The notes under the pieces were generated by a model. The model was given only the letters and a program-made list of their open reading frames with translations, did no database searches and was not told where the DNA came from. From the NCBI GenBank assembly GCA_034231615.1, contig CM067310.1, forward strand, positions 5,644,010 through 5,708,009: a DNA stretch of 64,000 bases. Direction: 5' to 3'. The stretch comes from Meghimatium bilineatum (Eukaryota > Mollusca > Gastropoda > Stylommatophora > Philomycidae). Positions 22,690 to 33,824 of the stretch are shown one piece after another. Each line of letters starts with the position of its first letter. Within the stretch, counting starts at the first letter, position 1. Both the position numbers and the translations under genes were made by a program.

Positions 22690-23140
22690 CTAATTCAGGC
22701 CCACATCTTAGGTAGGCTCTGCCTGGTAATACACTATTGTTAATTCAGGCCCACATCTTAGGTAGGCTATGCCTGTTAATACACTATTGTTAATTCATGC
22801 CCACATCTTAGGTAGGCTCTGCCTGGTAATACACTATTGTTAATTCAGGCCCACATCTTAGGTAGGCTCTGCCTGTTAATACACTCTTGTTAATTCATGC
22901 CCACATCTTAGGTAGGCTCTGCCTGGTAATACACTATTGTTAATTCAGGCCCACATCTTAGGTAGGCTCTGCCTGTTAATACACTATTGTTAATTCATGC
23001 CCACATCTTAGGTAGGCTCTGCCTGGTAATACACTATTGTTAATTCATGCCCACATCTTAGGTAGGCTCTGCCTGGTAATACACTATTGTTAATTCAGGC
23101 CCACATCTTAGGTAGGCTCTGCCTGGTAATATATTATTGT
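22690..23140. repeat. 50-bp minisatellite, 9 copies
   Basis: The unit contains TTAATTCAGGCCCACATCTT, AGGTAGGCTCTGCCTGG and TAATACACTATTG. Units alternate CAGGC/CATGC and CTGGT/CTGTT. Confidence 0.96.
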
Positions 23141-23219
23141 TAATGAGGAACAATAAAAGAGACGCGAAATTTGACAGTTGTGCAGCCTAGGCCTATTATA
23201 GAAATGTTGACTGTTCGGC

Positions 23220-23500
23220 AGAAGCGCCATAGATACGGGGAAAGCCCGCCCGAGTGTTGTCGGAGTCAGAAGGGAAGCAAAAAATAGCACCACTGTTTAC
23301 CCTCCATTCATGTCGTAAGAGTTTATGGAGTGGAGTTATTTGTCCAATCCCATATCGGTTGAAATGACCCAGAAGCCATGCTAAACTCCAATTTGTCAGT
23401 TCGAAAGGCACAGATATCGCAGCATAGCAGTAATTCACCGTACAAAGCATTCCTTTCTCCTACTACATCCTGTTAATCTACGGGAGTGTGGGAAGGAACG
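23220..23500 (+). mobile_element. SINE-like 278-bp family, copy S3
   Basis: It retains the 5' head (CCGCCCGAGTGTTGTCGGAG) seen in the full-length copies, then GAAGGGAAGCAAAAAATAGC and the core. It is about 15% diverged and lacks a clear GAA tail. Confidence 0.82.
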
Positions 23501-24345
23501 CAGAACAAGATACGAGAACATTTGGAGGGGGGTTTCTTCTGTCTCCCAACGACACAAGTAACTCTCTGCTTGGTTTGTGGGTAGGGGAATTAAAGACTTT
23601 TGGTTGCGAAACACAGTTCGTTCAACCATGTGCGTGAGTCCTTCTAGGTTACATTAGAGCTGTAACTTTAAAACGTATATAACATGTCGGAATTCAGGTT
23701 GTCCCGTTACTAAAACCTGCCTACATATTATCTCGTGTTTTCTTTGTATGGCAGATGTTCTTCTCATGTATTAGAACTGCATGAATCTAGTCCCTCGACG
23801 ATACAGTCCTGTGGATTCACTGGATTCATCCTTCTAAAGTGATGCGCATTTACTTTTTCCGTGACTTTCATTTGCTTACTTTGTGTCGATAGTCAGTGAA
23901 AATCATGGTTAAAGTAAAGTAATGTCAGTGGTGAAGGATGACACATGCATGATTCACAGAACTGTATACACTAACGAAGGACTTGGCGTTAATACAAGAC
24001 GGTAGAAAATATTACAATGTACAATAATGTCTTAGTCACTACACACCCACCGAGATTATGAGTCATTTACCTCAATTTGACATCGTACAATAGTCTCGCC
24101 CACTACATGACCAGGATTAGCAGTCATTCAAACCCCGCCCCCCTCCCTAGAAAATCAGAAGATGACTTTTCGTATTAGGGATTTGAACTTAAGGCGAGCA
24201 AAAACCTCCACCTTCCCCCCCCCCCCCTCACATTTAACGATTTTTTTCCACAGAAATATTACATTTCTCAACAAAAAAATCACCCAAATCCAACTGACGA
24301 AAACGTACGAATGACCTATTTTGTGTTGTTTATTTTCATATTATA
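23501..24345. other. Unassigned sequence with poly-C
   Basis: Poly-C at 24217-24228 and short C runs near 24137. No exon or repeat recognised. Confidence 0.5.
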
Positions 24346-24430
24346 ATTACGCAACCGAGAGGTTAGAGGATGGGCCTAACACCCATGAGGTCCAGAGTTC
24401 GATCCCCGCTTGTCTGTTGCGGTGTAAATT
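24346..24430 (+). repeat. tRNA-like sequence / SINE head
   Basis: AGAGTTCGATCCCCGC is a perfect pol III B box. It is preceded by a 5-bp anticodon-like stem ATGGG/CCCAT around the 7-base loop CCTAACA, and GCAAC/GTTGC can pair as an acceptor remnant. The T-arm is mispaired and position 33 is not U, so a functional tRNA is unlikely. A tRNA-derived SINE head is the best reading. Confidence 0.5.
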
Positions 24431-24650
24431 TAAAAAACTCACCGTGCATATCACATGGCGACAGCACGGCATGCGACCTTTATCACACATGCCACTTGAA
24501 TACTCCCTGTAACTCCATAACGAGAATGATACAGATGACAGGTCAAGCACCCCCCTCCCCCGCCCTTTTGAGATCATATCTACGGCCCTGTCTACACACA
24601 AACTATAACTTAAACACCCCCTCCACAAATCTACTTTTCATGATACTATA

Positions 24651-24900
24651 GTAAGGCTGTTCAATAAGTTCCTGGACTGATATTTGTTCCCGGTAATCGT
24701 TGTGGATGCGAGTCTTGGACAATAAGTTCCTGAACTGATTTTTGTTCCCGGTAATCGTTGTGGATGCGAGTCTTGGACAATAAGTTCCTGAACTGATTTT
24801 TGTTCCCGGCAGTAGTTGTGGATGCGAGTCTTGGACAATAAGTTCCTGAACTGATTTTTGTTCCCGGTAATCGTTGTGGATGCGAGTCTTGGACAATAAT
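24651..24900. repeat. 62-bp tandem repeat seeded on a mariner-like end
   Basis: It starts with AGGCTGTTCAATAAGTTCCT, typical of mariner inverted-repeat ends. Then about four units of 61-62 bp follow, containing CAATAAGTTCCTGAACTGAT and GTTGTGGATGCGAGTCTTGG. Confidence 0.85.
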
Positions 24901-24904
24901 CAAA

Positions 24905-25285
24905 CAACAAAACGGTGAAATTAAAGATAGTAGAGATGTGGTTCTACAGATGAATGCTGAGAATATCATGAACGACCAGGAAAACTAATGTGGAGGTGTT
25001 GAAAGAGTCAAATGTTATATGGAGCTTAATCAATAAAATACGAAAAAAGACAACCATCATTTTTTGGTCACGTTGTGAAACAAGGAGGTTTGGAGAACAT
25101 AGTTACAACAGGCAAGATTGAAGGCAGCAAAGACAGAGGGTGGCAACGTGAGAAAATATTAGATAGTTTAACAACCTGGCACGTCAGGGAAACAAAAACG
25201 ATCCTGATACATATTACTGGTGATTGAGCGCCGTGGAGAGTCAGGATTACCTATGCCAGCCGGCATGGCACCTGATTATGATGAT
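24905..25285 (+). mobile_element. LINE 3' end remnant (family B, ATG tail)
   Basis: Plus-strand counterpart of 748-1140: an EMWFYR-like start, GGLENIVTTGKIEG around 25084-25125, and end ATGATGATGA at 25278. It shows frameshifts and missing bases. It starts immediately after the 62-bp array. Confidence 0.8.
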
Positions 25286-25339
25286 GAATCGTTCTACCTA
25301 CAGACTAGTTGGTTCTATCTCGTTCATCTTCTTCTTCAG

Positions 25340-25505
25340 CGTTCATTCTCAAACTCCCGTTAGATCTCTCTTGTATCAGGACCATGATCCTATTAGATTT
25401 CCAGAAGGATGTAGTTTAGAGAATGGAAATGCGTTGTGTCATGCCTTGGGAAATTTGCGCCAATGGCCCGACACATCCGTCTTCGGCGGGATATCTCGTT
25501 CAAAG
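25340..25505 (-). mobile_element. SINE-like family, diverged subfamily copy
   Basis: Reverse-orientation relative of the 278-bp family: TTCTTCTTC tail, TTCTCAAACTCCCGTTAG, AGGATGTAGTTTAGAGAATG and GCGTTGTGTCATG. It shares TGGCCCGACACATCCGTCTT with 56605-56765, defining a subfamily. Confidence 0.7.
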
Positions 25506-25632
25506 CTGTATCCTTAGATTTCATACATGTATTCCAGTGCTCATGATAGTCACTGTTCAGAATAGCCCTCATTATTTCGTCCCGTTGTCTTGAACCTGAC
25601 CTATGTCAACTAATCGGTGATATTTTATTGTT

Positions 25633-25860
25633 CTATAAAGTTGGAGAAATAAAAAGCCATACTGGCAAATCGGGTGTGTATGGAGGTTGTTGGAGTAACA
25701 GAATGTTGTATTTCGTCAAAGATTCCTTCATGGTGGGTACATGGTAGTACAGACCCGAGTATAGGGACATTGCCATGAAGCACAAATTAAGTGTCAGTGT
25801 GCCATTTCTCGAGGTGTGCGCACAGCGTCGTGGAGATGTTACAAGGCTGTTTTGTAGAAT
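25633..25860 (-). pseudogene. Mariner transposase fragment
   Basis: The minus frame ends KYNILLLQQPPYTPDLPVWL, matching the PPYSPDLAPxD block around the last catalytic Asp of mariner transposases; the terminal Asp position is lost. Upstream catalytic blocks are absent or degraded. Non-functional. Confidence 0.7.
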
Positions 25861-25861
25861 T

Positions 25862-25950
25862 CTGCATTGACAATCTGCCCCGCATTGACAATCTGCCCCG
25901 CATTGACAATCTGCCCGCATTGACAATCTGCCCAGCATTGACAATCTGCC
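25862..25950. repeat. 17-18-bp minisatellite, 5 copies
   Basis: Unit GCATTGACAATCTGCCCC with a one-base deletion in two units. It is contiguous with the mariner fragment. Confidence 0.92.
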
Positions 25951-26671
25951 CTATATAAATGCAATCCTGACGAATCATTACATCAATGTTGAAGAATTCA
26001 AACAAAATAGTCTCAACGAAATGATATGCCTCAACTTTTGAAATGGAAATGACATTCAAATTAAACTTGTAAATTTATGTAGACAAAACTATCCAAAACC
26101 TGATAATAACATTTTGAAAGTTTTTAAACCTGTTTTTCCACGCCGAAAGCAGAAATTACTGCACACACATAGTTGTAGGTTGACGCTCATATTTGTTTAA
26201 TGTGACGAGACATACTAGGTCACCTTCTGTTATATAAACCTACACAGAGCATGCGGTAGGTACTCACTCTCCCAGACCATATATAAGTTCCCAGACCATA
26301 GATAAGTTGAAGGCGGAGTAGGGGGGGGGGAGGTTCATGGGAATTCAGAGCGTGAAATTTAGTACTAGGAAGCGAGTAAAAGGTCCCAAAATTTTTTATG
26401 AAAGCGAATTACTGACGTTGTTTCTGAAAGTTCTCCGCTTGTGGGGTTGGGAGAGGTGCGAAATTAACCTGTTAGGTTAGCCCCAGGCACATTATACACT
26501 AGACATGCAATTGCTGTCTGGATACCATTTCATTAAGGCGTTAAATAATAGTTTCATACGAGAATCAAAGCAACCTGTTACATGGATGCACCACGAGAAG
26601 GTGTCCTTTAGGTGTTGGCTATCAGCTAGCAAGGGAGATCAGTGTGAGCACCATCTGTACCCTGCAGTATT
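25951..26671. other. Unassigned sequence
   Basis: A poly-G run lies near 26320-26330. A short duplication of CCAGACCATA..TAAGTT lies at 26274-26309. No gene seen. Confidence 0.5.
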
Positions 26672-27015
26672 TCATTACACATCCCTAGGAAAATATAGCA
26701 TGTCATTTCACATCCCTCGGAAATATCACATGTCATTTCACATCCCTCGGAAAATATCACATGTCATTTCACACCCCTAGGAAAATATCACATGTCATTT
26801 CACATCCCTAGGAAAATATCACATGTCATTTCACATCCCTAGGAAAATATAAAATGTCATTTCACATTCCTCGGAAAATATAACATGTCATTTCACATCC
26901 CTCGGAAAATATAACATGTCATTTCACATCCCTAGGAAAATATAAAATGTCATTTCACATCCCTAGGAAAATATAAAATGTAATTTCACATCCCTAGGAA
27001 CATATAAAATGTCAT
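26672..27015. repeat. 30-31-bp minisatellite, about 11 copies
   Basis: The unit contains ATGTCATTTCACATCCCTAG and GAAAATAT(C/A)A. CCTAGG and CCTCGG types alternate in blocks. Confidence 0.95.
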
Positions 27016-27368
27016 TTATTTCTAATAAACACGTAAGAAATATTAAACCCCCCCCCCCCCTTACCCAATCCTCTACTTTCTACCCTCTCCCAGAACCCCC
27101 GCTTTTCTTACCAGTAATATCTACTGCCAATATTGTGTATTGGCCAGAGGAAACAACACTGAAATCAAAGCTCTATGGGACACTGTATGAACTACAAAAG
27201 ACTGAGTTTTATTAAGGAGACAGAATTACAGATATAGACATGTTTCGAGTGAACGAAAGAAGAAGAAGAAGAATCTACTGCCATATGTGCTCGAGTGTCT
27301 GAGATAACCCAATACGTTAGAAAATAAGGTCGGGGCGGTAACACGTGGCAAATTAGAATATGAACATT
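27016..27368. other. Unassigned sequence with poly-C
   Basis: Poly-C of 13 at 27048-27060 and a GAAGAAGAAGAA run at 27259-27270. No exon seen. Confidence 0.5.
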
Positions 27369-27369
27369 A

Positions 27370-27673
27370 AATGTGCTTATCGCCTGTGTGTTGCCGAAGC
27401 CCGAAAGGGGAGCAAAGAACAGCAACACTGTTTACCTTCCATGCATATCGTAAAAGGCGACTAAGGAGGTTATGGGATGGAGTTGGCTGTCCCATCCCAT
27501 ATAGGGTCAGTGGCCCAAATCATGCTGAAGTCGGATGTGTCAGGCCGAAAGGCGCAGATGAAAATCAATGCTGTAAACCATGACACAACGCATTCCGTTC
27601 TCTGGACTACATCCTGCTAATTTGCAGGAGTTTGAGAACGAATGCAGAAGAAGAAGAAGAAATGTGCTTATCG
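27370..27673 (+). mobile_element. SINE-like 278-bp family, full-length copy S4 with 13-bp TSD
   Basis: Perfect direct repeats AATGTGCTTATCG (27370-27382 and 27661-27673) bracket a 278-bp body, 27383-27660. The body begins CCTGTGTGTTGCCGAAGCCC, carries GGAGGTTATGGGATGGAGTT and GTAAACCATGACACAACGCA, and ends in GCAGAAGAAGAAGAAGA. TSD plus a simple-sequence tail are hallmarks of LINE-mediated retroposition. I found no convincing A/B box, so whether pol III transcribes it is open. Confidence 0.92.
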
Positions 27674-28435
27674 TACATTTCAACCCTGCAAATTTTTCTC
27701 ATTCAAATCTCCCAAGAATGCTAGTGAATTACAATGCGGCTAGCACATTTATTTTTCACCTGCGCAGTGTCACTCGCTGTTAATAAGTTGTGCGCTCCAT
27801 ATTAAGTAATCGCTTCAAAGTTAAATATACTATCCATTCAATTCAGGGTTGCCACATAGTTTAGTCTATTTACAGCCAAAGTCTTTCAAGATTTGGCAAA
27901 CATTGGCCACATTCGTACATTGTATACAGAAATACTAGTACCGGATGTCTGCAACGTCACTGTACCCTCAGTTACATTGGCGATGACACTACGCCGTATG
28001 AAATGGGTTAAGTGCGGATTAGTTGCTCGTGTACCCAGACTTCTAGTTTAGAGTGCAAGGAATATGGCCACTGTCTTCTTTCTATGCATGTCCTAGGGGG
28101 CGACTAAAGAAGGTTGGCGGATGGGCTGACAACTTGTGAACTGTACAAAAAAACATTATTGTCATTGCATGCCTTCTTACAATGTATTACTTTTTTCTGA
28201 CATACTTATACACCCTCAAGCTTACGTCAATGTCTTAGGTTAAGGGAGTAGACCCCTACAGAAAACCAGGATGGGAGATCCCTAATACAGTTGATGGTGT
28301 ATTACTATTAAACCAGCTTCTGGAATCTCCTGTAATTCTACTTGTTTCCGAGCGTATTGATGTCTTCCCTTTGGAACTGATCAACAGAACTGAAAGGGGG
28401 AAGGGGTTAATGCAAATGGGCAAGGCGCTTTCGCC
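27674..28435. other. Mostly unassigned; SINE-like fragment at 28063-28130
   Basis: 28063-28130 resembles the left-centre of the 278-bp family (CTATGCATGTCCTAGGGGGC, GACTAAAGAAGG). Nothing else is recognised. Confidence 0.5.
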
Positions 28436-28515
28436 ATTAAACCTTCCCTGGTAAGAAATCTTTACATTAAACCTTCCCTGGTAAGAAATCTTTACATTAA
28501 ACCTTCCCTGGTAAA
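28436..28515. repeat. 30-bp tandem repeat, 2.7 copies
   Basis: Unit contains TAAACCTTCCCTGGTAAGAA followed by ATCTTTACAT. Confidence 0.9.
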
Positions 28516-28654
28516 AAAATCATGTGTGAAATGTGTAGGGATCATAGTTCATTATAACTTCTATACTCACCAGCTTCCTGGCAATCTGTAAAGACGCAAA
28601 CGGTCACCGTTATCAGTGTGGTACGTGTGAAGAGAGAACAGTGACTTTATAGAT

Positions 28655-29000
28655 ACACTATCATCGTCATCATCATCATCAAGTGCCGTGCCGAATGGCG
28701 TTGGCGATCATATTTCTCCATGTACATCGATCTCTCACATATGTCATCATCTCTGTTGGTGTCGTCAGTCAAAGCCATTTAGTCAAACTGTCCAATATCT
28801 TTTCTCTAGGTCTTCCCCTTGACCGTTTCCCTTCTATCTTTCCTGTTGTCACTATATTCTTAATGACTCTTCTCATTATGTGCCCAATAAATTTTGACTG
28901 TCTTTTTCTTATATTATCACTAATGCATCTTTTCACATCCATCCTTCTAAGACATTCTTCATTAGTAATCTTTGCTGTCCAAGTAATAGGTAACATTCTT
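28655..29000 (-). mobile_element. LINE 3' end remnant (family B, CAT tail)
   Basis: The minus frame carries TAKITNEECLRRMDVKR, then NIRKRQSKFIGHIMRR and KNIVTTGKIEGKRSRGRPRE, then a (CAT)n tail at 28662-28680 on the plus strand. It is open for 75 codons, one of the less decayed copies. Confidence 0.85.
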
Positions 29001-29354
29001 ACACAATATACTACAACATAATGCAGTTAAATTCTATTATATCAGCGTAGTCCGGAGCACTGTCCCCGAGAAGCTGCGTTACCGTGCGCTAGCGCACACA
29101 TTTTTATAACTTGGTGCGCAAAGTATGGACTTGGTGAACACGACTTTCGTAGAGAAATGTATCTAAATGTTCCTATAATAAAAATAACACTGGTTTAAAT
29201 AGACGACGCTGAAGAAGATTAACTTTTTTATTTAGGTAGAAGGTGTGCCAAGATGAAGTGGTTTCCGAAATGTATCAGTCCACGAAGATAGATTTTTTGC
29301 TCACAAACACCATTGTCTTAGAAGAAACATTAGACAGGAGGCATGTGTTCCCAG
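29001..29354. other. Unassigned sequence
   Basis: No feature recognised. Confidence 0.45.
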
Positions 29355-29600
29355 AGTACGGAAGGAGATTAAAGAATAGTAACACTGTTTACCTTCCATG
29401 GATTTCGTAACTAAGGATGTTTTGGGGTAGAGTTAGCTGTCACATCACATATATGGTCGAGTGATTTTAAATCCATGCCAAAGTTTGATGTGTTAGGCCG
29501 AAAAGCATAGATATCGCAGACAAGCTGTAAACCATGACACAACGCGTTCCGTTCTCATGACCACAACCTGCTAATCTGCAGGAATGTACGAACGAACAAT
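29355..29600 (+). mobile_element. SINE-like 278-bp family, copy S5
   Basis: Landmarks are GGAGATTAAAGAATAGTAAC, CTGTAAACCATGACACAACG and TGCTAATCTGCAGGAATG. Several small deletions; the GAA tail is lost. Confidence 0.82.
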
Positions 29601-29644
29601 AGACTACAAAGAAACTTAGACTGGATCAAAGAAATATTTATGCA

Positions 29645-29860
29645 ATAACAGAAATTCGCATCATCATCATGTGACATATTCTTTCCTGAACATGGTCTTC
29701 CATTTGGATTCTCGGAACACTCCCGGATTCAGGGCGAGCTGACCTGCCGCAGCTAGAGACATGTTTAACCAATCTGATATATCACTGCACCATCGTCGTT
29801 TTGGGCGCCCTCTTCTCCTGTTACCGTTAAATCTGTCTTCGGCTATTAATCTTTCCATGC
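29645..29860 (-). mobile_element. LINE 3' end remnant (family F)
   Basis: The minus frame reads RRRGRPKRRWCSDISDWLNM then ESKWKTMFRKEYVT, with a CATCATCATG tail at 29659. The basic GRPKRRW motif is typical of LINE C-termini. A short relative of the same end occurs at 39560-39640. Confidence 0.8.
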
Positions 29861-30404
29861 TGTTATATCTCTTTATATGATTTTAAAAAACCCAGCTTTC
29901 TTGCTGTGATGTTGATAAGGAACCAGCCCTCTTCGATGTTTATTGATATCAACACTTCTACGTGTGTTACGAATATCCAAAATTGAATTACTATGCATAT
30001 TACTTCTGCAGTTTGCCATTGCTTTCAGGAGGAAATTTGTTTATCAAATAGCACACAAAGAAAACACATTCATTTACTACCCCATTTTTGTAGAGGAAGT
30101 TATACTACAAAGATTTATTGCCATACAAACAATCAAGAAAAAAATATAATTGGGGATTGTGAAAAGTATTGTTAAATAGGCAAATAAGGCAAATGCGCGC
30201 ACACAAAGGCATGCAGACAGATGAGCGCAAAAACATAAGCGCGCAGGGCAAATGTGCTCAGGGCAAAGGTGCGCAAAAATGTAAAAAGTTAGTTAGCAAC
30301 AAACAGTTTTTTTAATACTTATTTCTGCAGAAATAATACAATAACGATGAATTATATCGAACCTGTACTTAGAGGGAATGTAAACAGACTGCTAATACAT
30401 GCGT
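29861..30404. other. Unassigned sequence
   Basis: 30180-30280 holds irregular repeats of GCGCA / GGCAAA motifs. No coding evidence. Confidence 0.45.
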
Positions 30405-30775
30405 TAAAATGGGCACTAGTTGGCAAAAGAAAAAAGGAGGACTAAGAGAGAAAACTCTTCCCAGAACAACCATCAAAGAGGGTATGACCATATGTCTTAA
30501 CAACATGCAAGAATTACACACACTATCATCACACCGCTGGAACTGGAGAGCTCTTGTTTTCTGCTTATGCACCGCAATCGGCGCTGAAAGAAGATTCATC
30601 ATCAGGTAGCATAGCCGATTGCGATGCATAGGGCAGAAAACAGAGCTCTCCAGTTCCAGCGGTGTGATGATACTGTGTGTAATTCTTGCATGTTGTTAAG
30701 ACATATGGGCATATGGTCTGCTTCGTGTGCCATCTGGTACCCATGCTAGAGAAGATTCATTATCAGGTAGCATAT
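30405..30775. mobile_element. Fold-back element with long inverted arms
   Basis: About 95 bp (30483-30573) recur inverted at 30613-30719, sharing CCGCTGGAACTGGAGAGCTC and ACAACATGCAAGAATTACAC. Weaker arm sequence extends to about 30407 and 30745. GAAGATTCATCATCAGGTAGCA at the loop is repeated directly at 30751-30774 (one mismatch). The piece GTGCCATCTGGTACCCATGC recurs at 32370-32389. Likely a fold-back or MITE pair; no ORF. Confidence 0.7.
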
Positions 30776-31000
30776 CTGGATTAGGATGTAGCAGTCATCA
30801 CAGCCTTTCGAAACTTCTGTCTATCTTGAGCCAGTCTTTCTGCTTCTGTTATTGTCATGTTCAGGTGGTCTTTGATGTCTTGCGCCCATCTTCTTCTTGG
30901 TCTGCCTCTTGTTCGACCCCCTAGCATCAGCCCATCTATTATAGTTTTCTCTAGGCCGTAATGGCGTTTAATATAGCCAAAATATTGTAATTTTAAAAGA
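30776..31000 (-). pseudogene. LINE C-terminal remnant (family D)
   Basis: The minus frame reads LKLQYFGYIKRHYGLEKTII, GRTRGRPRRRWAQDIKDHLN and TEAERLAQDRQKFRKAV. Same family as 58965-59200. It lies back to back with the plus-strand LINE that starts near 31010. Confidence 0.85.
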
Positions 31001-31009
31001 GCATAGTTA

Positions 31010-31815
31010 GATATATTGAAAATGGCAACCCTGATCACAATCGTCCTTGACTGTAGTTTAAAAGCTTCAAATGGCGTAGCACTGAAAGCTGTGAACAGAT
31101 TCATATACCTTGGTAGTACTTTATCACAAAATGGCAACGTTGATGGTGAAGTGTATACAAGGATCGCAAAGGCAAGCAGCACTTTCGACAGATTGTACGC
31201 AAATGTTTGGCATAGAAATGGCATTAACCTACAGACTAAACTGAACTGAATGTTTACAGAGCAGTGGTACTTCTAGTGTTGTTATACGATGGTGAAACAT
31301 GAACTGTGTATAGATGTCATTTGAGGAAACTCAGTCACATTCACACAACTTGTCTCAGAAAAGTTATGAACATCAAATGGCAAGACAAGATTCCAGATAC
31401 CACTGTCCTTGACAGATCTGGTATCCCCAGCATTGACACGATCATAATGCAGACAAAGGTTCCTTGGGCAGGTCATTTGGTGCTTATGCCAGACCATCGC
31501 CTGCCAAAGATACTTCTCTATGGTGAGCTGGAGAAGGGTACACGATCTCAAGGTGGCCAAAAGAACCGCTACAAGAACTCGTTAAAGAACTCACTGAAAG
31601 CCTTTTGAAATAGACCAAGATATATGGGAAGAATTTGCACAAAATAGATCTACATGGCACTCTACAGTCAAAAAGGGCCCACCATCTTGTGAAAAGAGGA
31701 GAAATGCAGCAACTCAACAGCGGAGAGTAGGTAGAAAGTTAAGGATAGACCATAATCCTTCTACAGTGGTCACTCCATGCCCGAACTTTCCAAGGACATT
31801 TACAGCTTGAATATG
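31010..31815 (+). pseudogene. LINE C-terminal region with zinc-finger stub (family E)
   Basis: Successive pieces: LKAVNRFIYLGSTLSQNGNV, RIAKASSTFDRLYANVWHRN, YRAVVLLVLLYDGETWTVY, HTTCLRKVMNIKWQDKIPDT and GTRSQGGQKNRYKNSLKNSL, ending in CPNFPRTFTA, a truncated C2H2-like finger. This arrangement is typical of one widespread animal LINE lineage. One 100-codon frame (31306-31608) is intact, the rest is frameshifted. A relatively young but dead copy lacking the RT catalytic part. Confidence 0.87.
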
Positions 31816-33227
31816 GCGTATTAGCCATCTACGAACTATTAGGCATGGAAATCATTCTAACTGAATTTTCACAAATGGATGTTAACTAATGGTCATCATC
31901 ACTTAGTGACGAACAACAGTTTAAAAGTAAAAACAAACAAAAACAAACAAAAACAGTCTTTGTAAAGAGATTTTTACTGCCGACTGTGACACGCAGTAAG
32001 TTACTCAACTTTCGACAGATGACGGCAACCATTACAACGTCCGTGTTATGACTTCAAAAACTGCACATAAAATATGTATTACCTTCGGCAGATTTTTACG
32101 CTGCGAAATAAAGAAGACCAAAGAACGAAGTTAACCCGATTGTATAGTACTATCTTTCTATCCACATAAAGGAAAACTGAACAGCCAAAACTTCATAAAA
32201 ACAAAAATATGAGTTATTTTTTCTCACATATTTAGCATGCAATAGCTACTTTTTGATAAGAGGGGAAACTTGGAAGCTTTGAAATGTCGAGATAGGCTTC
32301 TATAAGATTTTATTAGAATATTATTATGCGGGTGATTTTTTAGATTTGTGTTTCTCTTAGCCTTTTTCTTGTGCCATCTGGTACCCATGCTATTGTTTCT
32401 AGTGACATTAAAACACGGGGTCTGACAAAACAGGATTTGTACAAAACCTACGCTTCGACTGAAAGACGTTATCAAAGTACCCAATACGGTTGTATGACCT
32501 GTGGCTCTGAACATTACAGACCTCTGTGCTGATTTAATTAGAATCCAGTTCGTTAGTTGTATTGATTGTTTTCTGTTTAGTTTGTTACTATGTATATACT
32601 CGGAATCGTATGGCAAAAAAATAGCCAAGGAGATTCCAAGTATATAAATAGTAACCAACTAAAAGGCAAACAATAATCAAAACACGTAGCGAGCGGGGTC
32701 CAACTTAATTTAGCGAACAGGTCCTCTAACAGAACCCTGTCATGTGTGACCTCACGAACTAGAGCCAGTCTGTGGTATATTTTGTTTTTATAGCATGTTG
32801 TGGTAGAAACGTTGATTTTGTGTATACACAAATATATGTCATGTTTGCAGATTTTATGTTTTATTTTTACATTCCCGTTTCTGGTTTTACATCACACAGG
32901 TACAAGTAGGTCATGCTGACAAAATAAGGTCATACAGCTACAAATACGTCATACAGGTACAAGAAGGACATACAGGTACAAGAAGGTCATAGATGTACAC
33001 GGTTTACATTGAAGAATGAAAGAGAATTGTTAATGTAGAATTAGTAGTTGTGCCGAAAATGTGATTTAACTTGAACTAAGTTTTCCTACTTGTCCATGAC
33101 TTATAGATGACAAGTGTGTAACAAAGTGACGTGTGTGACCTAGTGACTAAGTGATGTGTGTAACTAAGTGACTTGAGTAGCGTGTGACCAGTGTCACGCA
33201 TGGATACATACAGGATAGTTGAGCTCG
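31816..33227. other. Mostly unassigned sequence
   Basis: 32340-32400 shares GTGCCATCTGGTACCCATGC with the fold-back element at 30729. 32895-33000 has irregular ACAGGTACAAG..GGTCATAC repeats, and 33105-33180 irregular AAGTGACGTGTGTGAC repeats. No gene seen. Confidence 0.5.
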
Positions 33228-33249
33228 TATATAGGCCTAGGCCTATATA
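33228..33249. repeat. 22-bp perfect palindrome
   Basis: TATATAGGCCT joined to its inverse AGGCCTATATA. Probably sequence-composition driven; no function can be assigned. Confidence 0.6.
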
Positions 33250-33424
33250 TATAAGCACATTTCTGTTCTCTATTAAAAAAATAGATGGTATACGATAATG
33301 ACCAAAATTAGTCTAGGCCTATATTTTTAGCGAGAACCTTCCCACTGCCTCCGTTTTTCCTTTGATTTATCTCTCAAGCGTACACAAAATTCAATAACTT
33401 CTCGCACTTCAACAACATTTATAA

Positions 33425-33556
33425 TAATGTACATATCTGGGCCATATCTAATGTAAATATCTGAGCCATATCTAATGTACATATCTGAGCCATATCTAAT
33501 GTACATATCTGAGCCATATCTAATGTACATATCTGAGCCATATCTAATGTACATAT
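33425..33556. repeat. 24-bp minisatellite, about 5.5 copies
   Basis: Unit contains CATATCTGAGCCATATCTAA plus TGTA. Confidence 0.94.
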
Positions 33557-33824
33557 CTTTAAGATAGTTCAAAGTTTTGATAATATAAATTAACCTTTTT
33601 TTATATAGAGTTTAATCGTGTGGATAGAAAACTCATGAATGTATGATCGTGTTAGTTGGATCCAAGGCGCTGAACAACTAGCTTCACGTTATTCAGAATT
33701 TTTACTATAACATCCAAGGATACTTGAATCAAATACTGGGTCAATTATCCCCTTTATTACACCACAAAATGCTACCAATGTCAACAAAAAAACATCTTAT
33801 CCAAAGTATCTTCATTCCATTCCT

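Noticed and set aside
24346-24430. Functional tRNA-Leu (TAA)
   Set aside because: Anticodon-like stem and B box are good, but position 33 is not T, the T-stem is mispaired and the acceptor is incomplete; a SINE head is more likely.
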